DNA of 64,000 bases from Perlucidibaca wandonensis (GCF_042677145.1 NZ_JBHTIT010000001.1:1116001-1180000), one strand, 5' to 3'. Shown: positions 34,481 to 43,999, counted from the first letter of the stretch. Made by a program: numbers and translations. Notes: generated from the sequence alone by a model not told the origin.

Positions 34481-34657
34481 GTGTCGGCCGATGTGCTTAT
34501 TTGGATTTCGCTCTTAACCATTTTGCGCTGGGGCTGTACCCTATGCGGCCTACAGCAACACCTGTGCAATTTGCTCAAAAGCGGCGCGCTTTATACCATA
34601 GCCGCCTCTTGCTCTCAACCGCCACGCGTAAATTCGCTAGGCGCAATTGGAAAGACT

Positions 34658-35452
34658 ATGACCACGCTGATTAAAACTGCCGACGAAATTGCCAAAATGC
34701 GCATCGCTGGGCGCTTAGCCGCCGATGTACTCATGATGATTGGTCCATACGTAAAGCCGGGCGTAACCACCGATGAGATCAACCAGATCTGCCATGACTA
34801 TATTGTTAATGTGCAGCAGGCGATCCCTGCCCCGCTAAACTATCGCGGCTTTCCAAAAAGCGTCTGCACCTCGGTAAATCACGTTATTTGCCACGGCATT
34901 CCGGCCGAAAAGAAAGTGTTGAAAGACGGCGACATCATCAATATCGATGTCACGGTGATCAAAGATGGCTATCACGGCGATACCAGCAAAATGTTTTTTG
35001 TCGGCAACTCCTCGGTGCTAGCCGAGCGCTTGGTGAAGGTCACGCAAGAGTGTCTGTATAAAGCGCTAGCGCTGGTGAAGCCCGGCTGCACACTGGGCGA
35101 TATTGGCCACGTCATTCAGCAACATGCGCAAGGCCAACGCTTCTCTGTGGTGCGCGAATATTGCGGCCATGGCATCGGTGCGGTGTTTCACGAAGAGCCG
35201 CAAATTTTGCACTACGGCAAGCCCAACACTGGTATGGCGCTGCAAGCTGGCATGACCTTTACCATCGAGCCGATGATCAACGCCGGCACGCACCACACCA
35301 AGTTGCTGCCCGATGGCTGGACCGTGGTCACTAAAGACCACAAATTATCGGCGCAATGGGAGCACACACTTTTAGTCACCGAGACCGGTGTGGAAGTACT
35401 CACCGCTCGTGCAGATGAAGACTTAAGCTTTCTTGCCGATACCGCCGCATGA
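34658..35452 (+). CDS. map: Methionine aminopeptidase type I
   Basis: Removes the initiator methionine from nascent proteins; dinuclear metalloenzyme. The 264-aa protein starts MTTLIKTADEIAKMRIAGRL, and TTGGAAAG lies just before the ATG. The metal-binding residues appear in GDIINIDVTVIKDGYHGDTS (two Asp), EYCGHGIGAVFHEEP (His), FTIEPMIN (Glu) and SAQWEHTLLVTE (Glu). The longer frame from 34481 covers the intergenic region and is not used. Divergent from rpsB; the stop overlaps the glnD ATG by 4 bp. Confidence 0.97.
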   Translation: MTTLIKTADEIAKMRIAGRLAADVLMMIGPYVKPGVTTDEINQICHDYIVNVQQAIPAPLNYRGFPKSVCTSVNHVICHGIPAEKKVLKDGDIINIDVTVIKDGYHGDTSKMFFVGNSSVLAERLVKVTQECLYKALALVKPGCTLGDIGHVIQQHAQGQRFSVVREYCGHGIGAVFHEEPQILHYGKPNTGMALQAGMTFTIEPMINAGTHHTKLLPDGWTVVTKDHKLSAQWEHTLLVTETGVEVLTARADEDLSFLADTAA

Positions 35453-38073
35453 GCGCCATTTCGGCGGCGACACTAAATGCCACGCATGACAAGGCACAAT
35501 TAAAAGCTGCCTTGGCTCAGCTTTTTGAGCGCTTTGACCAAGGCCGCGACGTGCGCTTATTGGTGCGCGAATGGGCCGCCGCTATCGATGAAGTGTTGCG
35601 CGATGCGTGGTTGGCGCTAAGCCTAGATAAAGCTCATGACTTGAGCCTGCTGGCCGTCGGCGGCTATGGCCGCGCCGAGCTACTACCGCAATCCGATGTC
35701 GATGTCTTAGTGTTGCATCGAGAAGACAACCTAGATGAGACGCTGCAAGCCGCAGTAAGTGCATTCATCACCTATTTGTGGGATTTAGGTCTCGATGTCG
35801 GCTCTAGCGTGCGCTCGCTCAGCGACTGCGTTCGCCTTGCCACCGACGACATCACCATCGCGACAAACCTCATGGAGTCACGCACCTTAGTTGGTGAAGC
35901 TACACTGCGCGACGACATGCTGCGCGTTACTGGGCCAGACCAGCTTTGGCCAGGAAAAGCTTTTTTTATTGCTAAGCGCGATGAGCAAATCGCTCGCCAC
36001 GGCAAGCACAACAATACCGAATACAACCTTGAGCCCGACCTTAAAAACGCACCAGGCGGCCTTCGCGATATCCAAACAATTGGCTGGGTTGCCAAGCGCC
36101 ATTTCGGCGCCGACACCTTGCGCGGCCTCATCGCTCACGGTTTTTTAACGGAAGCCGAGTTCGATGAAATTGATGCCTGCCAATGCGTGCTTTGGCGTTT
36201 TCGTTTTGCTCTCAACAAGATTAGCCATCGCAACGAAACCCGTATTTTATTTGATTATCAGCGCCATATTGCCGAACTTTTTGGCTATACCGACACCGTA
36301 GCCAACCGTGGTGTTGAACAGCTGATGCAGGATTATTATCGCGCCGCTACGCGCATCTCCATGCTCAATGAGTTGCTGCTGCAATACTTCGAGGAGGCTA
36401 TTTTAGGTCACGCCGAAGATGATGAAATCATCCCCATCAACAATCGCTTTCAGATTCGTGATGGCGCTATTCAAGTCACCAGTGAAGATGTATTTCGCCG
36501 TACGCCATCGGCACTTCTAGAGGTTTTCGTATTGCTCGGTGAGCGCGCGGAAGTGCACAAAGTACGCGCCAGCACCATCCGTTTGATCATGCAGCACCTG
36601 CCACTTATCGACGATAAGTTCCGCAATGACATTCGCAATAAGTCATTGTTTATGGAACTGATGCGCTGCCGCACGGCGCTATTTTCATCGCTGCGGAAAA
36701 TGAAGCGCTATGGCGTACTAGGGCTTTATATTCCGGCCTTCGGCGCCATTATTGGCAAGATGCAGTACGACCTTTTCCACATCTACACGGTCGATGCGCA
36801 CACTTTATTGGTGCTGAAAAATATGCGGCGCTTTCGCTACGCCGAAATGGAGGAGCGTTTCCCTGTTGTTGCGCAAGTGGCCAACAATCTGCCGAAGATT
36901 GAACTGCTGTATTTGGCAGGCTTGTTTCATGACATCGCCAAAGGCCGCGGCGGCGATCACTCTGAATTAGGCGCAGTCGACGCTTACGATTTCTGCATTA
37001 ATCATGGTCTAGGCAAGTGGGATGCCGGCCTAGTGTCGTGGCTGGCGCTAAACCATTTGGTGATGTCGGTGACGGCGCAGAAAAAAGACGTTTCCGACCC
37101 CGATGTGATTAACGAGTTTGCGCAAAAAGTTGGCGATGTCGTGCATTTGGATTATCTCTATTCGCTCACCGTTGCCGATATTTGTGCGACCAACCCAACG
37201 CTGTGGAACTCTTGGCGCGCCTCGCTTTTACGCCAGCTCTATATGCAAACCAAGCAAGCTTTGCGCCGCGGCTTAATCAACCCCATTGCTAAGCCGGAAT
37301 GGGTCACGCAAGCACGCGCCAATGCGCTGGATATTTTGCTTGCCCAAGGCGTTAAGGCCGATGCCGTCAATTCGCTCTGGGAACATTTGGGCGATGACTA
37401 CTTCCTGCACGAGGCGGCAGAAGATATTGCCTGGCACACCGAAGCCATGCTTGCCCACTCACACGAGGCCGGCCCTTTGGTGCTGGTGCGCGAAAACCAT
37501 AACGGCCAATACGATGGCGCGACGCAGATATTTGTTTATACGCGCGATATGCCAAACCTATTTGCTGCCACCGTGGCTGAGCTCGACCAGCTCAACCTCA
37601 CCGTTATGGACGCGCGCATTATCACCTCGACCAGCCGCTATTCACTCGATAGCTATGTTGTGCTCGATGAAAATGGCCAGCCCATTAATGATCCCGTGCG
37701 CCTCAAACACCTAGGTGCGCATCTGCGCGAGGCACTGGCGGAACCCGATGAGTTTCCAACCTTGGTGCAACGCCGCCTGCCGCGCCAGCTCAAGCATTTC
37801 GACGTGCGCACCGATGTCCGCCTAAGCAATGACTTAGCCAACCAACACACCGTAGTTGAAATTGTCGCGCTCGATCGCCCCGGCCTGCTGGCGCATATTG
37901 GCCGCATTTTCATGGAGCATAAGGTCAATCTACAAAATGCCCGCATCGCCACCTTAGGCGAGCGTGCCGAAGATATATTCTTTCTCACCGACAGTGAGCA
38001 ACAGCCGATTTCTGACCCTGAGTTATGCGAGCGCTTATGTGATGCGCTGCGCACTCAGCTCGACGCACGCTAA
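35449..38073 (+). CDS. glnD: PII uridylyltransferase/uridylyl-removing enzyme GlnD
   Basis: Nitrogen sensor that adds UMP to PII proteins when glutamine is low and removes it when glutamine is high. The 874-aa protein has a nucleotidyltransferase domain (GGYGRAELLPQSDVDVLV, residues 71-88, with the two catalytic Asp), a HD domain (LFHDIAKGRGGDHSELGA, near residue 505) for UMP removal, and two C-terminal ACT domains (about 695-775 and 800-874) for glutamine sensing. The ATG overlaps the map stop by 4 bp. Confidence 0.96.
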   Translation: MSAISAATLNATHDKAQLKAALAQLFERFDQGRDVRLLVREWAAAIDEVLRDAWLALSLDKAHDLSLLAVGGYGRAELLPQSDVDVLVLHREDNLDETLQAAVSAFITYLWDLGLDVGSSVRSLSDCVRLATDDITIATNLMESRTLVGEATLRDDMLRVTGPDQLWPGKAFFIAKRDEQIARHGKHNNTEYNLEPDLKNAPGGLRDIQTIGWVAKRHFGADTLRGLIAHGFLTEAEFDEIDACQCVLWRFRFALNKISHRNETRILFDYQRHIAELFGYTDTVANRGVEQLMQDYYRAATRISMLNELLLQYFEEAILGHAEDDEIIPINNRFQIRDGAIQVTSEDVFRRTPSALLEVFVLLGERAEVHKVRASTIRLIMQHLPLIDDKFRNDIRNKSLFMELMRCRTALFSSLRKMKRYGVLGLYIPAFGAIIGKMQYDLFHIYTVDAHTLLVLKNMRRFRYAEMEERFPVVAQVANNLPKIELLYLAGLFHDIAKGRGGDHSELGAVDAYDFCINHGLGKWDAGLVSWLALNHLVMSVTAQKKDVSDPDVINEFAQKVGDVVHLDYLYSLTVADICATNPTLWNSWRASLLRQLYMQTKQALRRGLINPIAKPEWVTQARANALDILLAQGVKADAVNSLWEHLGDDYFLHEAAEDIAWHTEAMLAHSHEAGPLVLVRENHNGQYDGATQIFVYTRDMPNLFAATVAELDQLNLTVMDARIITSTSRYSLDSYVVLDENGQPINDPVRLKHLGAHLREALAEPDEFPTLVQRRLPRQLKHFDVRTDVRLSNDLANQHTVVEIVALDRPGLLAHIGRIFMEHKVNLQNARIATLGERAEDIFFLTDSEQQPISDPELCERLCDALRTQLDAR

Positions 38074-38112
38074 GCCCAGCACCAGTGAAGACTTTTTGAA
38101 TATGAGAGCCGC

Positions 38113-39312
38113 ATGAACCCAGACTTAGCGTTGCTGCATCCCTACCCGTTTGAGAAGCTGAGCAAGCTCTTCGCTAATCACAGTGCGCCGGCCGGCCTTA
38201 AGCCGATTGCGCTGTCGATTGGCGAGCCGCGCCATCCAGCCCCTGCATTTGCCGTTGAAGCGCTGCGTGATGGCTTAGCGGGCTTGTCGACCTATCCCAG
38301 CACGCTTGGTCTGCCCGTCATTCGTGAGGCCATTGCTGAATGGTTATGTGGCCGATTTCAGCTGCACGAGGTTAATCCCGCCACACAGGTATTACCCGTT
38401 AACGGCACGCGCGAGGCCCTGTTTGCCTTAGCTCAAGCGGTGATTGATCGTGGTGTCAGTGGCGACAAGCCTTTGGTACTCATGCCCAATCCGTTTTACC
38501 AAATTTATGAAGGCGCGGCGCTGCTTGCTGGAGCCGAGCCCTATTTCCTTTCCTGCACCGAAGCCAGCGCCTTTCAGCCAGACTTCGATGCTGTACCTGA
38601 AAGCGTGTGGCAGCGCACACAACTGATTTATCTATGCACACCCGGCAACCCCACTGGCGCGCTACTCAGCATGGAGACCCTAAAAAAGCTCATCGCGCTC
38701 AGTGATCACTACGGCTTCATCATCGCCTCCGACGAGTGTTACTCCGAGATTTATCGCGATGAGGCCGTACCGCCTGTAGGTCTGCTACAAGCGTGTGCAT
38801 CGCTTGCGCGAGATGATTACCGCAACTGCGTGGTGTTTCATTCGTTATCGAAACGCTCAAATTTACCCGGCCTGCGCTCCGGCTTTGTTGCTGGCGATGC
38901 CAACGTGATGAGCGCATTTCTGCGCTATCGCACCTACCATGGCTCAGCCATGCCAGTACAACATCAGCAAGTTTCTGCAAAGGTCTGGCGCGATGAGGCC
39001 CATGTGCGCGACAATCGCGCCCGATACAACGCCAAGTTCGCCCAAGTTTTCGACATTCTCAACCCGGTATTGCCCCTGCATGCGCCAGACGCTGGCTTTT
39101 ATTTCTGGGCGAAGACACCTGGTTCAGATGAAGACTTTGCTCGCGAACTGCATGCACAACAAGCAGTTACTGTGCTGCCCGGCCGCTATTTGGCACGTGC
39201 TGATGAACACGGTCATAACCCCGGCGAAGGCTATGTGCGCATGGCCTTAGTGGCGAGCCTCGACGAATGCATCGAAGCCGCTGAACGAATTCGTGACTTT
39301 ATGACGCGCTAA
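38113..39312 (+). CDS. dapC: Succinyldiaminopimelate transaminase DapC
   Basis: Class I/II PLP aminotransferase (399 aa) that makes N-succinyl-LL-2,6-diaminoaminopimelate pathway intermediates for lysine and peptidoglycan. The PLP lysine is in FHSLSKRSNLPGLRSGFV. The pocket motifs PGNPTGALLS and ASDECYSEIYRDEAVPP are present. It sits 39 bp after glnD and 32 bp before dapD, an order also seen in Pseudomonas, which supports DapC over other class I aminotransferases. Confidence 0.92.
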   Translation: MNPDLALLHPYPFEKLSKLFANHSAPAGLKPIALSIGEPRHPAPAFAVEALRDGLAGLSTYPSTLGLPVIREAIAEWLCGRFQLHEVNPATQVLPVNGTREALFALAQAVIDRGVSGDKPLVLMPNPFYQIYEGAALLAGAEPYFLSCTEASAFQPDFDAVPESVWQRTQLIYLCTPGNPTGALLSMETLKKLIALSDHYGFIIASDECYSEIYRDEAVPPVGLLQACASLARDDYRNCVVFHSLSKRSNLPGLRSGFVAGDANVMSAFLRYRTYHGSAMPVQHQQVSAKVWRDEAHVRDNRARYNAKFAQVFDILNPVLPLHAPDAGFYFWAKTPGSDEDFARELHAQQAVTVLPGRYLARADEHGHNPGEGYVRMALVASLDECIEAAERIRDFMTR

Positions 39313-39344
39313 ATGCCGTCGCAATTTTTGATTTGGAGATAACC

Positions 39345-40169
39345 ATGAGCTTAGCCCAACTGATCGAAGACGCCTTTGAGCGCCGTGCCGAATTTTCCCC
39401 AAGCAACGCACCACAAGAAGTACGCGATGCTGTCGTGCAAGCCTTGGACATGCTCGACAATGGCAGCGCACGCGTAGCCGAAAAAGTCGACGGCGAATGG
39501 ATCGTCAATCAATGGCTGAAAAAAGCTGTGCTGCTGTCGTTCCGCCTCAATGACAATATCCCTGTGCCCGCCGGCGGCGGCATGCAGTTTTACGACAAAG
39601 TACCGACCAAATTTGCCGACTGGAATGCCGCGCAATTCGAAGCCTCGGGCATCCGCGTAGTGCCACCAGCCGTCGCCCGTCGTGGCAGCTTTATCGCGCG
39701 TAATACCGTACTCATGCCCTCCTACGTCAACATCGGCGCTTACGTCGATGAGGGCTCAATGGTTGATACCTGGGCTACTGTCGGCTCATGCGCTCAGATC
39801 GGCAAAAACGTTCACCTCTCCGGTGGCGTTGGCATTGGCGGCGTGCTCGAACCACTGCAAGCCAACCCCACCATCATCGAAGATAACTGCTTCATCGGCG
39901 CTCGCTCAGAAGTCGTTGAAGGCGTGATTATCGGTGAAGGCTCAGTGCTTTCGATGGGCGTTTTCATTGGCCAATCGACCCCAATTTATGATCGCGAAAC
40001 TGGCGAAATTAGCTATGGTCGCGTGCCGGCTGGCTCAGTGGTCGTGCCCGGCTCATTGCCACGCGACAACGGCCGCTACAGCCTGACCTGCGCCGTCATT
40101 GTGAAAAAAGTCGACGCGCAAACGCGCAGCAAAACCAGCATTAACGACCTGCTCCGTTTAGTAGATTAA
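39345..40169 (+). CDS. dapD: Tetrahydrodipicolinate N-succinyltransferase DapD
   Basis: Transfers succinyl from succinyl-CoA to tetrahydrodipicolinate in the lysine/meso-DAP pathway, one step before DapC. The 274-aa protein has a helical N-terminal domain (residues 1-100) and a left-handed beta helix of hexapeptide repeats (about 105-235), with the conserved VGSCAQIGKNVHLSGGVGIG. TTTGGAG lies 7 bp before the ATG at 39345; an in-frame ATG at 39333 has no ribosome-binding site as good. Confidence 0.96.
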   Translation: MSLAQLIEDAFERRAEFSPSNAPQEVRDAVVQALDMLDNGSARVAEKVDGEWIVNQWLKKAVLLSFRLNDNIPVPAGGGMQFYDKVPTKFADWNAAQFEASGIRVVPPAVARRGSFIARNTVLMPSYVNIGAYVDEGSMVDTWATVGSCAQIGKNVHLSGGVGIGGVLEPLQANPTIIEDNCFIGARSEVVEGVIIGEGSVLSMGVFIGQSTPIYDRETGEISYGRVPAGSVVVPGSLPRDNGRYSLTCAVIVKKVDAQTRSKTSINDLLRLVD

Positions 40170-40195
40170 GAGTCTTTTTAGAGGAATATTCGCGC

Positions 40196-41110
40196 ATGAC
40201 GCTTTCAGCACATCGCATGACTCACCTCAAGGCACTTGAGGCCGAGTCTATTCATATCATTCGTGAGGTTGCCGCCGAGTTCGACAACCCCGTGATGCTT
40301 TACTCCATCGGCAAAGATTCGACGGTGATGTTGCACCTCGCGCGTAAAGCCTTTGCACCCGGCAAGCCGCCATTTCCCTTGATGCACGTGAATACCACGT
40401 GGAAGTTCAAGGAAATGATCGAGTTTCGCGACCGCATGGCCAAAGAGGCTGGCATGGAATTGATCTCGCATACCAACCAAGAAGGCGTGGCAGCGAACAT
40501 CAACCCATTCGATCACGGCAGCTCGAAATACACCGATATTATGAAAACTCAGGCCTTAAAACAGGCGCTGAACATGCACGGCTTCGATGCCGCTTTTGGC
40601 GGTGCGCGCCGCGATGAAGAGAAATCACGTGCGAAAGAGCGTGTGTACTCCTTCCGCGACAAGAACCATCGCTGGGATCCTAAAGTGCAGCGTCCTGAAT
40701 TGTGGAACCTCTACAACGGCCGCATCAACAAGGGTGAGTCAATTCGTGTTTTCCCTTTGTCGAACTGGACTGAGCTCGACATTTGGCAATACCTATATCT
40801 CGAGCAAATTGAAATCGTGCCACTGTATTTGTCAGCACCACGCCCTGTCGTAGAGCGCGACGGTATGTTGATCATGGTCGATGACGAACGCCTGCCGCTG
40901 CGCGAAGGCGAAGTTCCGATGATCAAAAATGTGCGCTTCCGCACGCTGGGCTGCTACCCATTAACCGGCGCAGTTGAATCTGATGCCGCCACACTGCCCG
41001 AGATCATTCAAGAGATGCTGGTTACCCGCACCTCGGAACGCTCTGGCCGTGCCATCGACCACGATGAATCGGGTTCGATGGAAAAGAAAAAACGCGAAGG
41101 CTATTTCTAA
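40196..41110 (+). CDS. cysD: Sulfate adenylyltransferase subunit CysD
   Basis: Adenylylates sulfate with ATP to give adenosine 5'-phosphosulfate; works with the GTPase CysN. The 304-aa protein has the PP-loop LYSIGKDSTVMLHLARKAF (about residues 36-54), FGGARRDEEKSRAKERVYS and the C-terminal RTSERSGRAIDHD. Its stop overlaps the cysN ATG by 1 base. The pair sits in a lysine-synthesis neighbourhood, after dapD and before the YffB-type gene. Confidence 0.96.
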   Translation: MTLSAHRMTHLKALEAESIHIIREVAAEFDNPVMLYSIGKDSTVMLHLARKAFAPGKPPFPLMHVNTTWKFKEMIEFRDRMAKEAGMELISHTNQEGVAANINPFDHGSSKYTDIMKTQALKQALNMHGFDAAFGGARRDEEKSRAKERVYSFRDKNHRWDPKVQRPELWNLYNGRINKGESIRVFPLSNWTELDIWQYLYLEQIEIVPLYLSAPRPVVERDGMLIMVDDERLPLREGEVPMIKNVRFRTLGCYPLTGAVESDAATLPEIIQEMLVTRTSERSGRAIDHDESGSMEKKKREGYF

Positions 41111-42765
41111 TGATCATTGAAAGTATCGACAATATTCAGGATTACCTGCACCAGCACGAACACAAAGACATGCTGCGCTTTATCACCTGCGGCAGTGTTG
41201 ATGATGGCAAATCGACCTTAATCGGCCGTCTGTTGCATGACTCAAAAATGATCTTCGAAGATCAGCTTGCCGCCATCACGCGTGACAGCGTTAAACATGG
41301 CACCACCGGTGAAGTCGTTGATTTAGCGCTACTGGTTGATGGTCTACAATCCGAGCGTGAGCAAGGCATCACCATCGATGTCGCTTACCGCTTCTTCGCC
41401 ACCGATAACCGCAAATACATCATTGCCGATACTCCAGGCCATGAGCAGTACACACGTAATATGGCCACCGGTGCCTCAACCGCCGATGTTGCTATTTTGC
41501 TTATCGATGCCCGCTATGGCGTGCAAGTACAAACTCGTCGCCATAGCTTTATTTGCTCGCTGCTCGGCATCAAGCATTTTGTTGTGGCCATCAATAAAAT
41601 GGACTTGGTCGACTATAGCCAAGCTCGTTTTGATGAGATCAAAGCGGAATACGAAGCCTTTGTCGCGCCGCTGAATGTGCCCGATATTCACTACGTGCCG
41701 ATGTCGGCGCTGCTAGGCGAAAACGTCGTTAATGCCAGCACAAAAATGCCATGGTATGACGGCCAAGCGATGCTTGCGCTCTTAGACTCGTTGCCGCTGC
41801 AGCGTGACACCGCGCTCGATACACTGCGTCTGCCCGTGCAATACGTGAACCGACCTAACCTTAACTTCCGTGGCTTCTGCGGCACTATTGCTGCTGGCAC
41901 GGTGACGCCGGGCATGGCGATTAAAGCGCTGCCATCCGGTAAAACCTCCACGGTAAAATCGATTGTGGTCTGGGAAGGTGAGCTGGCAGAGGCGCATGTC
42001 GGTCAAGCCATCACACTCACGCTCAATGACGAAATTGATATCTCTCGCGGCGATATGATTGTTGCCGCCGATGACACATTGACAATGGCGCATGGCTTTG
42101 AAGCGCACGTGGTGTGGATGCACGAGCAGGCCATGCAAGTCGGTAAAACCTACGACTTCAAGCTCGGCACCACCTTTACCAGTGGCCGTGTTACGGAGAT
42201 CATTCATCAGATCGATGTCAACACGCTGGCCACTAGCCCTGCCGAGCAATTAACGCTCAATGGCATCGCCCTATGCCGCGTGCAATTCACTCGCGCTGTC
42301 GCCTTCGATGCCTATAAAGACTGCCATGCCACCGGCAGCCTCATCATCATCGATCGCCTAAACAACATCACAGTCGGTGCCGGCATGATCAGCGCCCGCC
42401 TTGATGCTGGTGATGACAACGATACGCTAGTGCCGGTCACCGCTGGCGATCGCGCCCGTCGCTTAGGCCAAGCCGCTGTGCGCATCGTTATTGAGGCGAG
42501 TGGCGCTCAGGCCCTAGCTGAGCAGCTTGAATCGGCGCTGTTCCAAGCAGGTGCACTACCGGCCATTGCCAGCGAAAGTGGCGTTGTTCACGCTCTACAA
42601 GGCGCTGGTGTGATCGTAATCGTGCCGGAAGAAGTCGTTGGCGAGCGCAGTGTGCGCGTGCGTGATGCCGGCACCAGCATTGCCCCACAACAGCTAGCTG
42701 TTAGCAACGCCGCTGCCGCCGCGCAGATTGTTGCACTGCTGCGCGAACAGCAGCTGCTGGGTTAA
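41110..42765 (+). CDS. cysN: Sulfate adenylyltransferase GTPase CysN with a decayed APS-kinase-like tail
   Basis: GTPase subunit that drives sulfate activation. G1 (CGSVDDGKST, residues 27-36), G3 (DTPGHEQYTRNMATGAS) and G4 (NKMDL) are intact, followed by two beta-barrel domains. At 551 aa it is about 75 residues longer than E. coli CysN. The extra tail (about 440-551) begins VTAGDRARRLGQ, the linker seen before the APS-kinase domain in CysNC fusions, and keeps the fold pattern of the kinase, but it has no P-loop (GxSGxGKS) and no DGDxxR motif. It therefore cannot act as a kinase. The GTPase part is confident; the origin of the tail is inferred. Confidence 0.9.
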   Translation: MIIESIDNIQDYLHQHEHKDMLRFITCGSVDDGKSTLIGRLLHDSKMIFEDQLAAITRDSVKHGTTGEVVDLALLVDGLQSEREQGITIDVAYRFFATDNRKYIIADTPGHEQYTRNMATGASTADVAILLIDARYGVQVQTRRHSFICSLLGIKHFVVAINKMDLVDYSQARFDEIKAEYEAFVAPLNVPDIHYVPMSALLGENVVNASTKMPWYDGQAMLALLDSLPLQRDTALDTLRLPVQYVNRPNLNFRGFCGTIAAGTVTPGMAIKALPSGKTSTVKSIVVWEGELAEAHVGQAITLTLNDEIDISRGDMIVAADDTLTMAHGFEAHVVWMHEQAMQVGKTYDFKLGTTFTSGRVTEIIHQIDVNTLATSPAEQLTLNGIALCRVQFTRAVAFDAYKDCHATGSLIIIDRLNNITVGAGMISARLDAGDDNDTLVPVTAGDRARRLGQAAVRIVIEASGAQALAEQLESALFQAGALPAIASESGVVHALQGAGVIVIVPEEVVGERSVRVRDAGTSIAPQQLAVSNAAAAAQIVALLREQQLLG

Positions 42766-42768
42766 GCC

Positions 42769-43101
42769 ATGCTCACGCTGATTGGCATTAAGGCCTGTGA
42801 CAGCATGAAAAAAGCCGTGGTGCGTCTAGACGCGAGCACCACGGCCTACAATTTTCGTGATCTGAAAAAGCAGCCGCCTAGCCATGATGAAGTGCTGCGC
42901 TGGTACGCGCTTGTTGGCGAGCCTCTGCTCAATAAGCGCGGCACTAGCTGGCGTAAACTCGATGCTGAGCGCCAAGCACTAGCTGCCAGCACCGAAGGCA
43001 TTGCCGAGCTAATCGTAGCCAATCCCAGCTTGATCAAACGCCCACTACTCGATGATGGCGAACAAGCCAGCGTAGGCCTCGAAAGCCCACTTCTCCCCTA
43101 G
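42769..43101 (+). CDS. ArsC/Spx-family protein, YffB type
   Basis: A 110-aa thioredoxin-like protein of the ArsC/Spx superfamily, most like YffB. The family motif reads KACDSMKKAV (about residues 8-17), a single Cys rather than the CXXC of glutaredoxins. LNKRGTSWRKL and SLIKRPLLDDG are typical of the group. The role is not established; some relatives bind glutathione. It starts 3 bp after the cysN stop. In Pseudomonas the yffB gene lies beside dapD/dapE, so cysDN looks inserted between dapD and this gene. No dapE follows here. Confidence 0.85.
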   Translation: MLTLIGIKACDSMKKAVVRLDASTTAYNFRDLKKQPPSHDEVLRWYALVGEPLLNKRGTSWRKLDAERQALAASTEGIAELIVANPSLIKRPLLDDGEQASVGLESPLLP

Positions 43102-43194
43102 TTGCTAAGGCGCGCTGGCGATTTATCTAGCGCCGTGTCATCGTTTCCGAGTCGAAACCGTCTTCTTGTAGATCTAATAATCTTGGAGAGCTCT

Positions 43195-43911
43195 ATGGCC
43201 TCGTTCGCCGCCACACGTTTAAAACCTATCGGTCTTGTTCTGCTGATGGCAACTGTCTCGCTCCCGAGCTGGGCTGACGACAAGCTGCCCATGCAACGTG
43301 TGGACTTTCAAACTGAGGTCTCTCGCGTCTTGGCCAATGATCTGCTCAGCGCCAAACTGACCATCGAAGCAAATGACAAAGACCCCGTGTCTTTGGCAAA
43401 AGCTTTGACTGAAGCAATGAACTTAAGCTTAGCGAAAGCAAAGCTTTATAAAACCGTGAAAGTCAGCACTGGCAACCAAAGCAGCTATCCGGTCTATACC
43501 CGTGCACAGAAAATTGAAGGCTGGCGCGGCCAAGCCACATTAGAACTTGAGTCCACCGACTTTAAAGCGGCCAGCGAACTGATCGCCAAGCTACAAAGCC
43601 ATTTGCAGCTGCGCAGCATAGATTTCACCGTGGCCGAAAGTACACGCCGTGCATTGGAAGACACGCTCACGCAGGAGGCCATTGCTGCCTTCCGCGACAA
43701 AGCCGCGTTGGTGACTAAGTCTTGGGGTGCTAAGCGCTACGACTTAGTGCAAATGAGCATAGGTTCGACTGGCAATGACTATCGCCCACCGATGATGATG
43801 CGCGCGATGGCAATGAAGGTAGAGTCAGATAGCGTGCCGACACAAGATATGGCCGGCGGCGAAAGCCGTGTGCGTATCACGGTCAATGGCAGCATCGAGC
43901 TCCAGCGCTAA
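43195..43911 (+). CDS. SIMPL-domain (DUF541) exported protein
   Basis: A 238-aa SIMPL-domain protein with a cleavable signal peptide (residues 1-26, hydrophobic core IGLVLLMATVSLPSWA). The mature part begins with MQRVDFQTEVSRVLANDL and contains long strands and helices typical of the family. TTGGAGAG precedes the ATG at 43195. A strong terminator follows, so it is the last gene of its transcript. Weakly similar to the anchored SIMPL protein at 13612-14331; the two differ in their N-terminal export regions. Function unknown. Confidence 0.78.
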   Translation: MASFAATRLKPIGLVLLMATVSLPSWADDKLPMQRVDFQTEVSRVLANDLLSAKLTIEANDKDPVSLAKALTEAMNLSLAKAKLYKTVKVSTGNQSSYPVYTRAQKIEGWRGQATLELESTDFKAASELIAKLQSHLQLRSIDFTVAESTRRALEDTLTQEAIAAFRDKAALVTKSWGAKRYDLVQMSIGSTGNDYRPPMMMRAMAMKVESDSVPTQDMAGGESRVRITVNGSIELQR

Positions 43912-43928
43912 GCTAAATTGATGCAATA

Positions 43929-43966
43929 AAAAACGGCCCGATGGTTTGCATCGAGCCGTTTTTTTT
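43929..43966. terminator. Bidirectional intrinsic terminator
   Basis: Stem AAAACGGC-CGATG / CATCG-GCCGTTTT around loop GTTTG, with one mismatch pair, followed by T8 on plus and a T-run on minus. It serves the SIMPL gene (plus) and the unknown gene/pdxJ unit (minus). Confidence 0.88.
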
Positions 43967-43999
43967 GGCGCTGAACGTGTGAGTTTCATGCCTGCTAAA

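Noticed and set aside
34481..34657. N-terminal extension of map
   Set aside because: The extension runs through the rpsB/map intergenic region and does not match the methionine aminopeptidase family; the ATG at 34658 with TTGGAAAG is the better start.
37286..37714. 142-codon plus-strand frame inside glnD
   Set aside because: Lies in another frame within the well-conserved GlnD coding region; low complexity, no motif.
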